From positions 1-43,123 of the forward strand of contig JAFGIX010000008.1 of assembly GCA_016929395.1 (NCBI GenBank): a DNA stretch of 43,123 nucleotides. Reading direction: 5' to 3'. This stretch comes from Candidatus Zymogenus saltonus. GTDB taxonomy: Bacteria; Desulfobacterota; Zymogenia; Zymogenales; Zymogenaceae. This document shows positions 17,151 to 25,683 of this stretch, in pieces. Within the stretch, counting starts at the first letter, position 1. Every line of letters begins with the position of its first letter. The position numbers and the translations under genes were made by a program. A model generated the notes under the pieces. That model was not told the origin of the DNA. It saw only the letters and a list, made by a program, of their open reading frames with translations, and did no database searches.

Positions 17151-18305
17151 TTATGCCCCCCCCATCCCCTTTATCAGCTCCCTTGCGATGATGAGCTTCT
17201 GGATCTGGGTGGTGCCGGCGCCGAACTCGATCCCCTTCATGTCGCGGTACATCCTCTCCACCGGGAACTCGCTGATGAAGCCGTAGCCGCCCAGGATCTG
17301 GGTCGCCCTGTCGACCACCCTCATCCCCACCTGGGAGCAGAAGAGCTTCGCGTAGGAGGCTTCGAGGCGGACCCTTTTCCCCTGGTCGGCCAGCGTCGCC
17401 GCCCAGTATGACAACAGCCTCGCCGCCTGGAGCTCGGTGGCCATGTCGGCCAGCATCTCCTGGATCATCTGGAAGTTGATTATCGCGGTGCCGAACTGTA
17501 CGCGCTCCGAGGCGTACTTCAGCGCCACGTCGAAGGCCCCCTGGGCCACGCCGATGGGAGTAATCGAGTAGATGATCCTCTCCCTGTCGAGGCCGTTCAT
17601 GAGGACCTTAATCCCCCCGTTCTCGTTTCCGAGGACGTTTTCGGCCGGGACCTCCATATCCTCGAAGATAAGCTCACCGGTCGGCGAGCCCTTGACCCCC
17701 ATCTTCTTCAACGTTTTTCCTGTGGAAAAGCCGGGGAAGTCCTTCTCCACGATGAAGGTCGTTATACCCTTGTGGCCGGCGTTCGGGTCGGTCTTGGCGT
17801 AGACCACCGCCACGTCGCAGAGCGGTCCGTTTGTTATAAACATCTTGGTGCCGTTGAGGATGTATTTGTCGCCCTTCTTGACGGCCCTCGTGCGCATCGA
17901 CAGGGCGTCCGACCCGGCCTCCGGCTCGGTGATGGCGATTGCGCCCACCTTCTTTCCGCCGATGAGGTCGGGGAGGTATTTCTTCCTCTGCTCCTCGTTT
18001 CCGTTCCTGTAGAGGTTTTCGGTGCAGAGTATGGCGTGGGAGCCGAAGGTATTCGCCGTGGCGGCGCATCCCCTGCTTATCTCCTCCATCACCAGAACGG
18101 CCGACATGAGATCTGCCCCGATTCCGCCGTGCTCCTCCGGGATCGATATCCCGAAGAGGCCGAGCTCCGCCATTGATTTGAAGTTCTCCTCGGGGAATTT
18201 CCCGTCCTCGTCGATCTCCGGCGCCCGGGGGATTACCTCCTTGTCCACGAACTTGGCGACCGTATCCTTCAGCATCTTCTGCTCGGATGTAAACTCAAAA
18301 TCCAT
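17151..18305 (-). CDS. Acyl-CoA dehydrogenase, isovaleryl/long-chain type active site
   Basis: This FAD enzyme makes trans-2-enoyl-CoA from acyl-CoA and passes electrons to ETF. Family blocks are AITEPEAGSDALSM (about 125), KMFITNGP, ERVQFG and the C-terminal GAGTTQIQKLIIAREL. The short-chain type base Glu in the last block is missing. Instead LDRERI near residue 240 carries a Glu at the position used by isovaleryl-CoA and long-chain dehydrogenases. The ribosome site AAGGAG is seven bases upstream. It lies about 40 bases downstream of the MaoC gene in the same direction, probably one operon. Confidence 0.92.
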   Translation of the reverse strand: MDFEFTSEQKMLKDTVAKFVDKEVIPRAPEIDEDGKFPEENFKSMAELGLFGISIPEEHGGIGADLMSAVLVMEEISRGCAATANTFGSHAILCTENLYRNGNEEQRKKYLPDLIGGKKVGAIAITEPEAGSDALSMRTRAVKKGDKYILNGTKMFITNGPLCDVAVVYAKTDPNAGHKGITTFIVEKDFPGFSTGKTLKKMGVKGSPTGELIFEDMEVPAENVLGNENGGIKVLMNGLDRERIIYSITPIGVAQGAFDVALKYASERVQFGTAIINFQMIQEMLADMATELQAARLLSYWAATLADQGKRVRLEASYAKLFCSQVGMRVVDRATQILGGYGFISEFPVERMYRDMKGIEFGAGTTQIQKLIIARELIKGMGGA

Positions 18306-18342
18306 TACACAACTCCTTGGAACAAATAGCTTTTAATGCCCT

Positions 18343-18795
18343 CTACTTTTTTCTGCCGACCAAGATCTTCGGCGAAAAGATTATGCAGTCCTCGTCCCTC
18401 TGATTCTTTATCTTTGCCTCGTAGGCGATGGTTCCCGTGTTCTCGTCCCTCTCCTTCATCTCCGCCACGGTGGCCTCGCACCTTATGGTGTCGCCTATCT
18501 TGATTGGGCCGGTGAAGCGAATCTTGTCCATGCCGTAGAATGCGATGAACTTCTTCGGCGTAAATACGTAGGGGCCGAGACGAAAGACGAGGGCCGATCC
18601 GATAGAGAGGCCGAGCATCCCGTGGGCTATCCTCTCTCCGAAGATTGTCTTCGCCGCGTACTCGACGTTTGTGTGAATAGGGTGCCAATCCCCCGTCAGA
18701 CCTGCGAAGTTGACGATATCGGCCTCCGTCATGGTCCTCCCTGGAGTAACGAAGGTCTCTCCCACCTGATAGTCCTCAAAAAAAACTTTTTCCAT
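18343..18795 (-). CDS. MaoC-like enoyl-CoA hydratase
   Basis: This is a hot-dog fold hydratase of about 150 residues. The hydratase-2 motif is visible in TGDWHPIHTN and FGERIAHGML, with the Asp and His typical of (R)-specific enoyl-CoA hydratases. It would add water to the double bond made by the adjacent dehydrogenase. The start chosen is ATG 18795 with AGAGGA upstream; an in-frame ATG five codons earlier overlaps that site. No classical enoyl-CoA hydratase (crotonase) is in the window. Confidence 0.85.
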   Translation of the reverse strand: MEKVFFEDYQVGETFVTPGRTMTEADIVNFAGLTGDWHPIHTNVEYAAKTIFGERIAHGMLGLSIGSALVFRLGPYVFTPKKFIAFYGMDKIRFTGPIKIGDTIRCEATVAEMKERDENTGTIAYEAKIKNQRDEDCIIFSPKILVGRKK

Positions 18796-18810
18796 TAATC
18801 CTCTCTTCAT

Positions 18811-19264
18811 CTGAAATTGAATATTTGTTTAAACAACAACCGACTGTAATCAAAAACTTTTTTAACAATATCTTGGACCGCCGCCGCCACTTTTTCAAAC
18901 CAAAACCCCGAACCGAAAGCAAAATGGAAAAGTTCAAGTTAAACACCTTTCGGCCCCGATAAAAATGGGGAGGAGCGATACCGATAAGTTGCAGTGGCGG
19001 ATTTTTAATCCGCCACTGCCTTGTAAGCTATTTCAACAACTATCTTGACAACCGGTTACATTACTTCTGCCTTGACAATCGAGCGAGCGGAAGGAACAGG
19101 CCTTCCAGGATGAATTTTGAAGACAGCCTGTGCCGAAATCGGGCAGGACCTATTATCTTCATCAATTTCCCCGTAATCAAAGCCCTGCTGCCTACCTAAT
19201 CTTTCAACATTATCCGATACCCTTCCCCTCTTTATCAAAACAGGTGATATTTAATATCTTCTCC
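18811..19264. other. Gap between acyl-CoA ligase and MaoC genes
   Basis: This gap of about 450 bases is between two minus-strand genes. It holds the perfect 13-base palindrome at 18991-19019 and an AT-rich stretch just before the MaoC gene that may contain its promoter. A 60-codon frame at 19056-19238 has no ribosome site or family resemblance and is not called. Confidence 0.4.
18991..19019. repeat. Perfect 13-base inverted repeat (hairpin)
   Basis: GCAGTGGCGGATT (18991-19003) and AATCCGCCACTGC (19007-19019) pair perfectly around a three-base loop. There is no T-run on either strand, so it is not a standard intrinsic terminator. It may be an mRNA stabiliser, a dispersed palindrome or a protein site. 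Confidence 0.6.
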
Positions 19265-20953
19265 CTACTTCCTCAGCACCTTCTTGTCGAGCTTTCCGAC
19301 AGGGGTCAGGGGAAGCTGGTCCATGAACTCGACGGTCTTCGGGACCTCGTAGGGGGCGAGCTTCTTCTTGGCGAAATCGAGAATATCCTTCTTCAGCGCC
19401 TCTTTGTCACCACTGTATCCGGGCGTAAGCTGGACGAATGCCTTTACGAGCTCGGAACCGGGCCTCTCCGGGTTTTCTACTCCCACTATGCCGACCATGT
19501 CTATTGCGGGATGTTCGCACAGGACGTCTTCCACCTTGACCGAGAATACCTTGTAGCCGCCGACTATTAACATATCCTTCGTCCTGTCGACGATACGCAT
19601 ATAGCCTTCATTGTCCATGATGGCGACATCTCCCGTGTGCATGTACCCGTCCTTGTCGACGGAGTTTTTAGTCTCTTCCGGCTTGTTGTAATAGCCCACC
19701 ATGACCTGCGGGCCCTTTGCGCATATCTCACCCGCCTCTCCCAGTTTCACTTCCTTTCCCGTTGCAGGGTCCAGAAGCTTGATATCCGTGTTAGGAAGGG
19801 GGAGCCCTATAGAGCCCAGCTTCTTCTTTCCCCTAAATGGATTCATCGTGGTCAAGGGCGACGTCTCCGACATCCCGTAGACCTCAAGCAGTTTGCCCTT
19901 TCCAACGATCTTCTCAAGCTCCTTTTGGGACTCCTCCGGGAACGGCGATGCCGCGGATATACACACCTCGAGTTTTGAGTGGTCAAGCTGTTTGAACTTC
20001 GGAGTCGTAATCAGCAGCTGATAGAGCGATGGCACATTAACGAGGGCGGTCGGCTTGTATTTCTCAATCTCTTTACAAATATGCTCTGTATCCCTCGGAT
20101 TCGGGATAAGTACCTGGGTCCAGCCGAGGTATATACAGTTTTTGTTGAAGAAGAGGCCGGCGATGTGAAAGAAGGGGAATCCCGAGAGGGCCAATCCCTT
20201 TCCCGGCTCCCAGCCAAGCCACGCCTGCACAACAAGGAGGTTTGAAACGACATTTCTGTGGGTCAACATCGCTCCCTTCGGCGGGCCCGTTGTCCCCCCT
20301 GTGTACTGGATATAGGCGATGTCGTCCGGCTTTACCTTTACCTTTGGATCGCCGTCCGAGTACTTGCTGGTCTTGACGACATCCTCGATCTTCATAACGT
20401 TTTTGCCCTTAACGGGAGTAACCTTGCCGGAAGGGATCTTTTTCAGGAGCTTGCCGAGAAAGCTCTTTATCGAGGGAAGAAATCCCCCGACGCTCGCCGC
20501 AACGACGACCTTGAGGTCCGGGAGCTTGTCGGCTATCTCCAAAAACCTATGCTGAAAGATTGCGTCGAGGGTAACAAGACACCTGGCCTTGGAGTCCTTG
20601 AGCTGATACTGCATCCCATCCGCCATTAGAAGCGGCGATACGCCCGTTATGGTACAGCCGGCTTTCAGTGATCCCAGCCAAGCGATGAGATACTCGGGGA
20701 TGTTTGGGAGGTTTATGCCAACCACATCCCCCTTTTTGAGGCCGTTTTCAATGAGCATATTCGCAAAGCGATTTGCATAGCGGTCAAGCTCCGAAAACGT
20801 CACCTCGACGCCCATAAAGCCAAAGGCCGCCTTATCAGGGAACTTTTCAAATGTCGGCCTGATTGCATCGACGTAGCTTTTCTCCCATAACTTCGGATCC
20901 AAGTCTTTAATTCCCTTGTCCCATGAATCTTTCCAAAACTGTTTTTTTGCCAT
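19265..20953 (-). CDS. AMP-forming acyl-CoA synthetase (FadD-like)
   Basis: This activates a carboxylic acid to acyl-AMP and then acyl-CoA. The P-loop YTGGTTGPPKGAML is near residue 205. YGMSETSP (about 348), HTGDVAIMDNEGYMRIVDR (about 425) and the C-terminal catalytic Lys in PLTPVGKLDKKVLRK are all present. The 562 residues are usual for long- or medium-chain ligases; the substrate is not predictable. The spacing of GAGGAG to ATG is 11 bases. A good promoter lies at 21068-21095 and the gene is separated from the upstream DUF35 gene by a terminator, so it probably has its own transcript. Confidence 0.92.
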   Translation of the reverse strand: MAKKQFWKDSWDKGIKDLDPKLWEKSYVDAIRPTFEKFPDKAAFGFMGVEVTFSELDRYANRFANMLIENGLKKGDVVGINLPNIPEYLIAWLGSLKAGCTITGVSPLLMADGMQYQLKDSKARCLVTLDAIFQHRFLEIADKLPDLKVVVAASVGGFLPSIKSFLGKLLKKIPSGKVTPVKGKNVMKIEDVVKTSKYSDGDPKVKVKPDDIAYIQYTGGTTGPPKGAMLTHRNVVSNLLVVQAWLGWEPGKGLALSGFPFFHIAGLFFNKNCIYLGWTQVLIPNPRDTEHICKEIEKYKPTALVNVPSLYQLLITTPKFKQLDHSKLEVCISAASPFPEESQKELEKIVGKGKLLEVYGMSETSPLTTMNPFRGKKKLGSIGLPLPNTDIKLLDPATGKEVKLGEAGEICAKGPQVMVGYYNKPEETKNSVDKDGYMHTGDVAIMDNEGYMRIVDRTKDMLIVGGYKVFSVKVEDVLCEHPAIDMVGIVGVENPERPGSELVKAFVQLTPGYSGDKEALKKDILDFAKKKLAPYEVPKTVEFMDQLPLTPVGKLDKKVLRK

Positions 20954-21067
20954 TTCTAAAATAACTCCTCTAATTAATTAATAATGGACAGCCAGCCAAT
21001 GATTCATCCGTCCCGACATAAAAAACTATTACGTATAGATGTAATATTTTCGGGACTTCCAGTTGAT

Positions 21068-21095
21068 ATTCTACTTAACTTGGCCTTTTTGTCAA
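21068..21095 (-). promoter_or_regulatory. Sigma70-type promoter for the acyl-CoA ligase
   Basis: Read on the minus strand: TTGACA (21095-21090), 16 bases, TAGAAT (21073-21068). The predicted start near 21061 leaves a leader of about 108 bases before the ligase ATG at 20953. Confidence 0.55.
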
Positions 21096-21123
21096 TGATA
21101 TTATATATTTCTTGGAATAATAC

Positions 21124-21186
21124 TATTAAAATATAAAAAGGTGTTTGATGGATAAAGGGCTCCTCCTGTTACCACCAAACACCTTT
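21124..21186 (-). terminator. Rho-independent-type terminator after the thiolase/DUF35 operon
   Basis: An 11-base perfect stem (caaacaccttt at 21176-21186 with aaaggtgtttg at 21137-21147), extended inward with one mismatch, is followed on the minus strand by a T-rich run. It lies about 75 bases after the DUF35 gene stop. Confidence 0.6.
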
Positions 21187-21259
21187 CAAATCCGCTTTAC
21201 AACTTAAAAGCGATAACCTTTTAAAGTTCGAGACCCGCGCCCCTGACGTTCAAACATTA

Positions 21260-21736
21260 TCAGTCAATAAGAACGAAATGTTTTATGTCCAACATCGTTC
21301 CCGAGCGCTTCTCCTCGAAAACCGCTTTGACCCTGGCCCCGACCTTCACCTTCTCCGGATCGGTGCTGTCGATATAGTAGGGCAAATAAGTATCAGCGCC
21401 GTCGAGCTTGATGAAGGCGTATCCGTATGGAACCGGCTCCTGGTGACCGGTGCTCGGGTCAATAAATCCGAACTGGATTATCGCGCAGACACCGATCTCC
21501 CCTTCGGTGGACACGGGAACGAACTCGTCCATTTCCACATAGCATCTTCCGCAGATTTTCCTCGGCGGCACGTAAACCCGCCCGCACTTCGAGCACTTTA
21601 TTCCAATGAATCTTTGATTATCCCTTATCTCCGCCAGAAACTTCGAGCCGTACTTTCCCACGCTCCAGTTAAAGGGCTGAAAGGCCTCCCCTGAATTAAC
21701 GGTGAGAAGCTCCTGTTGTTCACTATTCTGTGTCAT
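21260..21736 (-). CDS. DUF35 zinc-ribbon/OB-fold protein, thiolase partner (copy 2)
   Basis: This 158-residue protein has a rubredoxin-like zinc ribbon (C48-x2-C51 ... C62-x2-C65) followed by an OB-fold domain (IVQFGFIDP-like to LDIKHFVLID). DUF35 proteins bind thiolase-fold enzymes and CoA substrates, as in archaeal HMG-CoA synthase complexes, Ltp2-type steroid aldolases and BbsAB. It immediately follows the thiolase-fold gene 21789-22985 and is the natural partner of that protein. AGGGGA lies five bases before the ATG. Confidence 0.88.
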   Translation of the reverse strand: MTQNSEQQELLTVNSGEAFQPFNWSVGKYGSKFLAEIRDNQRFIGIKCSKCGRVYVPPRKICGRCYVEMDEFVPVSTEGEIGVCAIIQFGFIDPSTGHQEPVPYGYAFIKLDGADTYLPYYIDSTDPEKVKVGARVKAVFEEKRSGTMLDIKHFVLID

Positions 21737-21788
21737 TTTGATCCCCTAAAATCTATCCTCGTTTAGGCAATGAAAATCTCACCGCCGA

Positions 21789-22985
21789 TTATGACGGCTT
21801 CTTCTTCCCCAAAAGCATTACATCCGCCCAGTTACATCCGCCGAAACCGGTGGTGAAGGCATAGTTCACGTCTCCGCCCTTGACCTGTCTGTCTTTCGCC
21901 TTGCCCATGACCTGAAGGGCCCCTTCCCCAACCCTAAGCAGTGCTGTTGCTCCAATCGGATTTGAGCTCATAACCCCTCCCGATGGATTTACGGGAAGCT
22001 CGCCGTCCATATCGGTTACGCCGTCCCAAACGAGCTTTGGTCCCTCGCCGGGACCGCAGAAGCCGATCGACTCCATCCACTTAAGGCCCGCATAGGAGTA
22101 AGGAAGATAGAGCTCACAGACGTCTATCTCCTTTAGGGGCTCTTTTATCCCGGCATCCTTAAAGACCGCCTTTGAGGCGCCCTCGAGCGTGTCGTTGTTG
22201 TCCCAGTCGATGTCACCCAGCAGGGAGTAGTTATGACGGTTGTGGGTGGATACCACCCAGGCCGGCCTCGGGGCGATCTTTTCCGCTATATCTTCGGATG
22301 CGAAAATTACGGCTGCGGCGCCGTCCGTCCTGGGGCACATGTCGCTCATCCTCAATGGATAGGCAAGCATCTGGTTCTCCTCGGAGGAGACCAGGAGATC
22401 GACTATCTGCTCTATCTCCATACTCTTCATCCACTCCTGATGGAGGTGAGAATACGGATTGTTCAGGGCGTGAAGTCTCTCCCTGACGGCGACCCTCGCG
22501 CCGTCCCTTTCGGTGACGTTGTAGTTATGCATATACTTGCTGGCCTCGACGGCGAGCCCAGCTATGGCCCCTCCGAACCTCGGACGCTCCCAGACGGGAT
22601 TGAAGGCCGTGACTATGGCGCCGGTCGTATCCGACTCTGAATTCTTCTCCCACCCTATAGCTAGGACCCTGTCGAAAATCCCGGATGCCACGTGGTAGTA
22701 CCCCGCCATGGCTACCGTGCTTCCCGTGGTGCCTCCCGTTGTCAGCTTGAAGATTGGCTTCATCACTCCGCCCGATCCCTCGACGCTCCAAGAGTCGACG
22801 TAGTTCACCCCCTCGAAGTGATCCATGTTTCCAATGACGATCGCGTCAATATCCTTGATTGTCAGCCCGGCGTCTTCCAGGGCCGTTCTGACAGCCTCGT
22901 TAATGAGTTCCGGTCCGTTGACGTCCTTCCTTGAGCTTCTCTGATATGTTTGGCCGAAGCCTACTATGGCTACTCGTTTTCCCAT
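21789..22985 (-). CDS. Thiolase-fold protein lacking the nucleophilic Cys (copy 2)
   Basis: The 398-residue protein has the SCP2-type thiolase layout: VAIVGFGQTYQRSS start, NPSGGVMSSNPIGATALLR, and FTTGFGGCNWADVMLLG at the end. The usual CASG nucleophile block is GTTG here (residues 85-88), so the acyl-accepting Cys is Gly. The His of the GHP block is Asn (SSNPIG). Ordinary thiolysis is therefore unlikely. Ltp2-like proteins that act with a DUF35 partner and also lack the Cys do retro-aldol cleavage, the best-known parallel. A strong GGAGG site precedes the ATG. Confidence 0.85.
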   Translation of the reverse strand: MGKRVAIVGFGQTYQRSSRKDVNGPELINEAVRTALEDAGLTIKDIDAIVIGNMDHFEGVNYVDSWSVEGSGGVMKPIFKLTTGGTTGSTVAMAGYYHVASGIFDRVLAIGWEKNSESDTTGAIVTAFNPVWERPRFGGAIAGLAVEASKYMHNYNVTERDGARVAVRERLHALNNPYSHLHQEWMKSMEIEQIVDLLVSSEENQMLAYPLRMSDMCPRTDGAAAVIFASEDIAEKIAPRPAWVVSTHNRHNYSLLGDIDWDNNDTLEGASKAVFKDAGIKEPLKEIDVCELYLPYSYAGLKWMESIGFCGPGEGPKLVWDGVTDMDGELPVNPSGGVMSSNPIGATALLRVGEGALQVMGKAKDRQVKGGDVNYAFTTGFGGCNWADVMLLGKKKPS

Positions 22986-22996
22986 GTTTTCCTCCC

Positions 22997-24133
22997 TTAC
23001 GTGCCCACGACAAAAACACAGTGGGCTTGTCCGCAGGGACCGTTTATCCCTTGGGCCAAAGCGGTCTTTGCCCCCTTGATCTGCCTCTTGTCAGCTTCAC
23101 CCCTTACCTGAAGCGTTGCCTCGATAAGCCTCGCGAGACCCGCAACGAGCACCGGGTGTGCGCTGATTACTCCGCCCGAGGGATTTACCGGCAGACTTCC
23201 GTCAATCCCTGTCTCCCCCGATTTTATCAGCTCGGCCCCCTTACCTTCTTTGGCAAGTCCTATCCCTTCATACCACATAAGTTCCATATAGGAATATGCG
23301 TCGTAGAGCTCACAAACATCGAGCTCCTTCAAGGGATCTTTAATCCCCGCCATCTTAAACGCCTTTTGACTCGCATCCTTAAGCGCCCTCGGTTTTGCCA
23401 GATCTCTGTATCCCAGCGTGTAGGAATCTGAGGTGTGTCCCACCCCATTTATCCACACCGGGTCTTTCTTGAATCTTTTAAGACCCTTTTCGTTCGCCAG
23501 TACTACGGCGGCGGCGCCGTCGCTTATCGGGGAACAATCGAGGACCTTAAGGGGATCGGCCAACCTCTTTGACTTCATCACGTCGTCCACGGTTATGTCC
23601 ATAGGAAGCTGTGCGAAGGGATTGTTCTTTGCGTTCTTATGATTCTTTACGGAAACAAGGGCCAAATCCTCTTCCTTCGCCCCGCTCATCTCCATGTACA
23701 TACGGGCCTGAAGGGCGGCGGACGATGTGGCGTCGATTCCGAGAGACCTCTGATAAATGGGATCGAACATCGCGTTCGTTATGAGGTTCATTATGCTCTC
23801 CGAGCCCTTCATGTGGGAGACAACCAGGGTCGTGTTGAAAGAGCCTGAAAGGATTCTCATCATCCCGTAAAGGGCTCCGAAGGTACCGTCACCCTCCACT
23901 GTCGATATATCCTTTCCCCAGCTCCCAGCGGCGTCTTGAATAGCCATGGAGGATATGGTGCGTCCGTCCCAGAAATCGTTGGAGACGGTGATGATGTTGT
24001 CAATATCCCCGATCTCTCCGCCGGCGTCCTTCAACGCCTTGGTGGCCGCCTCGAAGACCAACTCGTCAAACGTCTCTATCTTGCTTCTCTCGTATGTCGT
24101 CTGGCCCACCCCGACGATTGCTATCTTTTCCAT
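22997..24133 (-). CDS. Thiolase-fold protein lacking the nucleophilic Cys (copy 1)
   Basis: This is a relative of the next gene, which starts 11 bases after it. The 378 residues begin MEKIAIVGVGQTTYERSK and end with an INGPCGQAHCVFVVG block. The nucleophile block is GTFG (residues 83-86), again Gly for Cys. The later His is kept (NPSGGVISAHPVLVAG), unlike copy 2. Transcript order is DUF35, this protein, copy 2, DUF35: two modules in mirror order. Heteromeric assembly or two separate cleavage steps are both possible. Confidence 0.85.
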   Translation of the reverse strand: MEKIAIVGVGQTTYERSKIETFDELVFEAATKALKDAGGEIGDIDNIITVSNDFWDGRTISSMAIQDAAGSWGKDISTVEGDGTFGALYGMMRILSGSFNTTLVVSHMKGSESIMNLITNAMFDPIYQRSLGIDATSSAALQARMYMEMSGAKEEDLALVSVKNHKNAKNNPFAQLPMDITVDDVMKSKRLADPLKVLDCSPISDGAAAVVLANEKGLKRFKKDPVWINGVGHTSDSYTLGYRDLAKPRALKDASQKAFKMAGIKDPLKELDVCELYDAYSYMELMWYEGIGLAKEGKGAELIKSGETGIDGSLPVNPSGGVISAHPVLVAGLARLIEATLQVRGEADKRQIKGAKTALAQGINGPCGQAHCVFVVGT

Positions 24134-24175
24134 ATCAACATTCCTTTTAACCTTTTAGGTAATCCATACGGCAAC

Positions 24176-24634
24176 CTATGCCGGAGCAAAGTGTTTGATG
24201 TCTAAAATCGTTCCCTCCCGCTTGTCGGCGAATACGGCCTTTACCTTCATCCCGACCTTAAGGTCTTCCCTCTTCACATTGCCGATCATATGCAATATGG
24301 AACCGCTTGCGCCATCAAGCTTAACCAGGCCGTAGATAATGGGCGCCTTTACCGGCTGCATCGCGTGGGAGTAGTCAACCACCGTAAAAGACTCCAGGGT
24401 TCCCGTGTCTTTGACCTTTACCCACTCATTGGTCAGGGCAAAACACTCACCGCAGTTCTTGACGGGTGGCACATATACCTTTGAGCATTTCGGGCATTTC
24501 GTTCCCCAGAACTCCTTATTGTCCCTCAATCCGGTGAGAAACCTGCTCCCGACCTCCCCCACATACCACTTGTACGGCACCTTTATTCGTCCCGAATAGA
24601 CGATGTTTTCAACTGATTCTTTCCAATCTGCCAT
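24176..24634 (-). CDS. DUF35 zinc-ribbon/OB-fold protein, thiolase partner (copy 1)
   Basis: The 152-residue protein has zinc ligands C47, C50, C61 and C64 (GTKCPKCSKVYVPP and NCGECFA) and a C-terminal OB domain ending LDIKHFAPA. It is clearly homologous to the DUF35 gene at the other end of the two thiolase-fold genes. It starts 77 bases after the BKACE stop, with GGGAG before the ATG, and precedes thiolase-fold copy 1 by 42 bases. Its predicted role is to shape the CoA-substrate channel of that partner. Confidence 0.88.
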   Translation of the reverse strand: MADWKESVENIVYSGRIKVPYKWYVGEVGSRFLTGLRDNKEFWGTKCPKCSKVYVPPVKNCGECFALTNEWVKVKDTGTLESFTVVDYSHAMQPVKAPIIYGLVKLDGASGSILHMIGNVKREDLKVGMKVKAVFADKREGTILDIKHFAPA

Positions 24635-24658
24635 AAATGACTCCCTATCGGTTCTTGG

Positions 24659-24689
24659 CGGGGACGGCCTTTTTCAAGGCCGATCCCCG
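24659..24689. repeat. Intercistronic hairpin between BKACE and DUF35 genes
   Basis: CGGGGACGGCCTT pairs with AAGGCCGATCCCCG with one bulged A. No T-run follows on the minus strand, so it may protect or process the mRNA rather than end it. Confidence 0.45.
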
Positions 24690-24711
24690 TTATTGAAATC
24701 CGATTATCTAA

Positions 24712-25683
24712 TTAGCTTTTCGGTTTTGCGGGAAGCCCCAGCATCTCCCTCGCCTGGGCTACCGTGGCAACCTCCCTGTTCATCTCCTCGGCAATCCTCT
24801 TTATTCTCGTAACTAACTGTGCGTTGTTTTCGAGCTTCTCGCCCTTCCTGTAATAGAGGTTGTCCTCCATCCCCACGCGGACGTGACCGCCAAGGATGAT
24901 GCCCATTACGTTCATCGGAATCTGGAAGGGCCCGACGCCTATGAGTGCGAACATCGACTGAGGCGGAAGCTCGTTGACCAAAGAAATCACGTTTGCGGGA
25001 GTCGGGTAGCTCGAAGTCTGAAATCCCATGACGTACTGAACCATATACGGAGGATCGACGTTCCCCTCACGGATGAGGTCCTGGAGTACCCAGTACTGCC
25101 CTGGATGATAGAGTTCTATCTCCGGCCTAATGCCCTTCTCCTTCATGGTCTTGGCATAGAGATTGACGTCTGAATAGCTTGCCGGTATAACCGCGTCAAA
25201 CATCATCGCACCCCTCGGATGTGCAATCGGGGCCTTACGCTCCTTGATGGGGACCTTCAGCATGAACGGCCCGAGGTTAAGGCTCGCCATATCGGGGGCC
25301 GGATCGGCGAACAGGCAGCACATCCTCTCTTCCGTCGAAAGCCACGGACCGCCGCCGGTGGTGTTGTTGATGATGATGTCGGGACAGCGCTCACGGATAA
25401 GCTTATTGACAACGGAGTAGTGTTCGGGATTCTTGGTGGTCAGGGCGAGATTCTCGGGATCCCTCGCATGGAGATGCACCGAGACTGCGCCAGCCTTGTA
25501 GGCCTCGTAGACCTGGTCGGCCTGCTCCTCGGCGCTCTCAGGTAGGTTAATGTTAGATTCTTTACCCTGAACCCCACCTGTAACCGCGCACGTAATGATC
25601 ATCGGGGGAAAAGCGCTCCTAATTACCCGGTCCATCCAGAGGTAAGGATTGCGATAGTCCCAAATATAATCTTCGGGTTTCAT
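24712..25683 (-). CDS. Beta-keto acid cleavage enzyme (BKACE, DUF849/Kce family)
   Basis: BKACE enzymes condense a beta-keto acid with acetyl-CoA and release acetoacetate plus a new acyl-CoA (Kce acts in lysine fermentation). Visible motifs are TCAVTGG near residue 31, SVHLHARDP with the zinc ligands H70 and H72, NNTTGGG, and GMEDNLYY with the Glu that completes the zinc site. The protein has about 25 extra N-terminal residues relative to many members. A strong AGGAGG site precedes the ATG. As the first gene of the thiolase/DUF35 transcript it suggests a route using CoA transfer between keto acids. Confidence 0.9.
   Translation of the reverse strand: MKPEDYIWDYRNPYLWMDRVIRSAFPPMIITCAVTGGVQGKESNINLPESAEEQADQVYEAYKAGAVSVHLHARDPENLALTTKNPEHYSVVNKLIRERCPDIIINNTTGGGPWLSTEERMCCLFADPAPDMASLNLGPFMLKVPIKERKAPIAHPRGAMMFDAVIPASYSDVNLYAKTMKEKGIRPEIELYHPGQYWVLQDLIREGNVDPPYMVQYVMGFQTSSYPTPANVISLVNELPPQSMFALIGVGPFQIPMNVMGIILGGHVRVGMEDNLYYRKGEKLENNAQLVTRIKRIAEEMNREVATVAQAREMLGLPAKPKS

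Larger units (their letters stand above)
20954..21259. other. Gap between DUF35 gene and acyl-CoA ligase
   Basis: No gene. It carries the terminator of the upstream operon, the ligase promoter, and a two-layer inverted repeat at 21012-21054 (CCCGA with TCGGG outside, ATTAC with GTAAT inside) just downstream of the predicted transcript start. That repeat is a possible regulator site or leader hairpin. Confidence 0.4.

Noticed and set aside
19056-19238. 60-codon frame between ligase and MaoC genes
   Set aside because: No ribosome site, no family, and composition unlike neighbouring genes.
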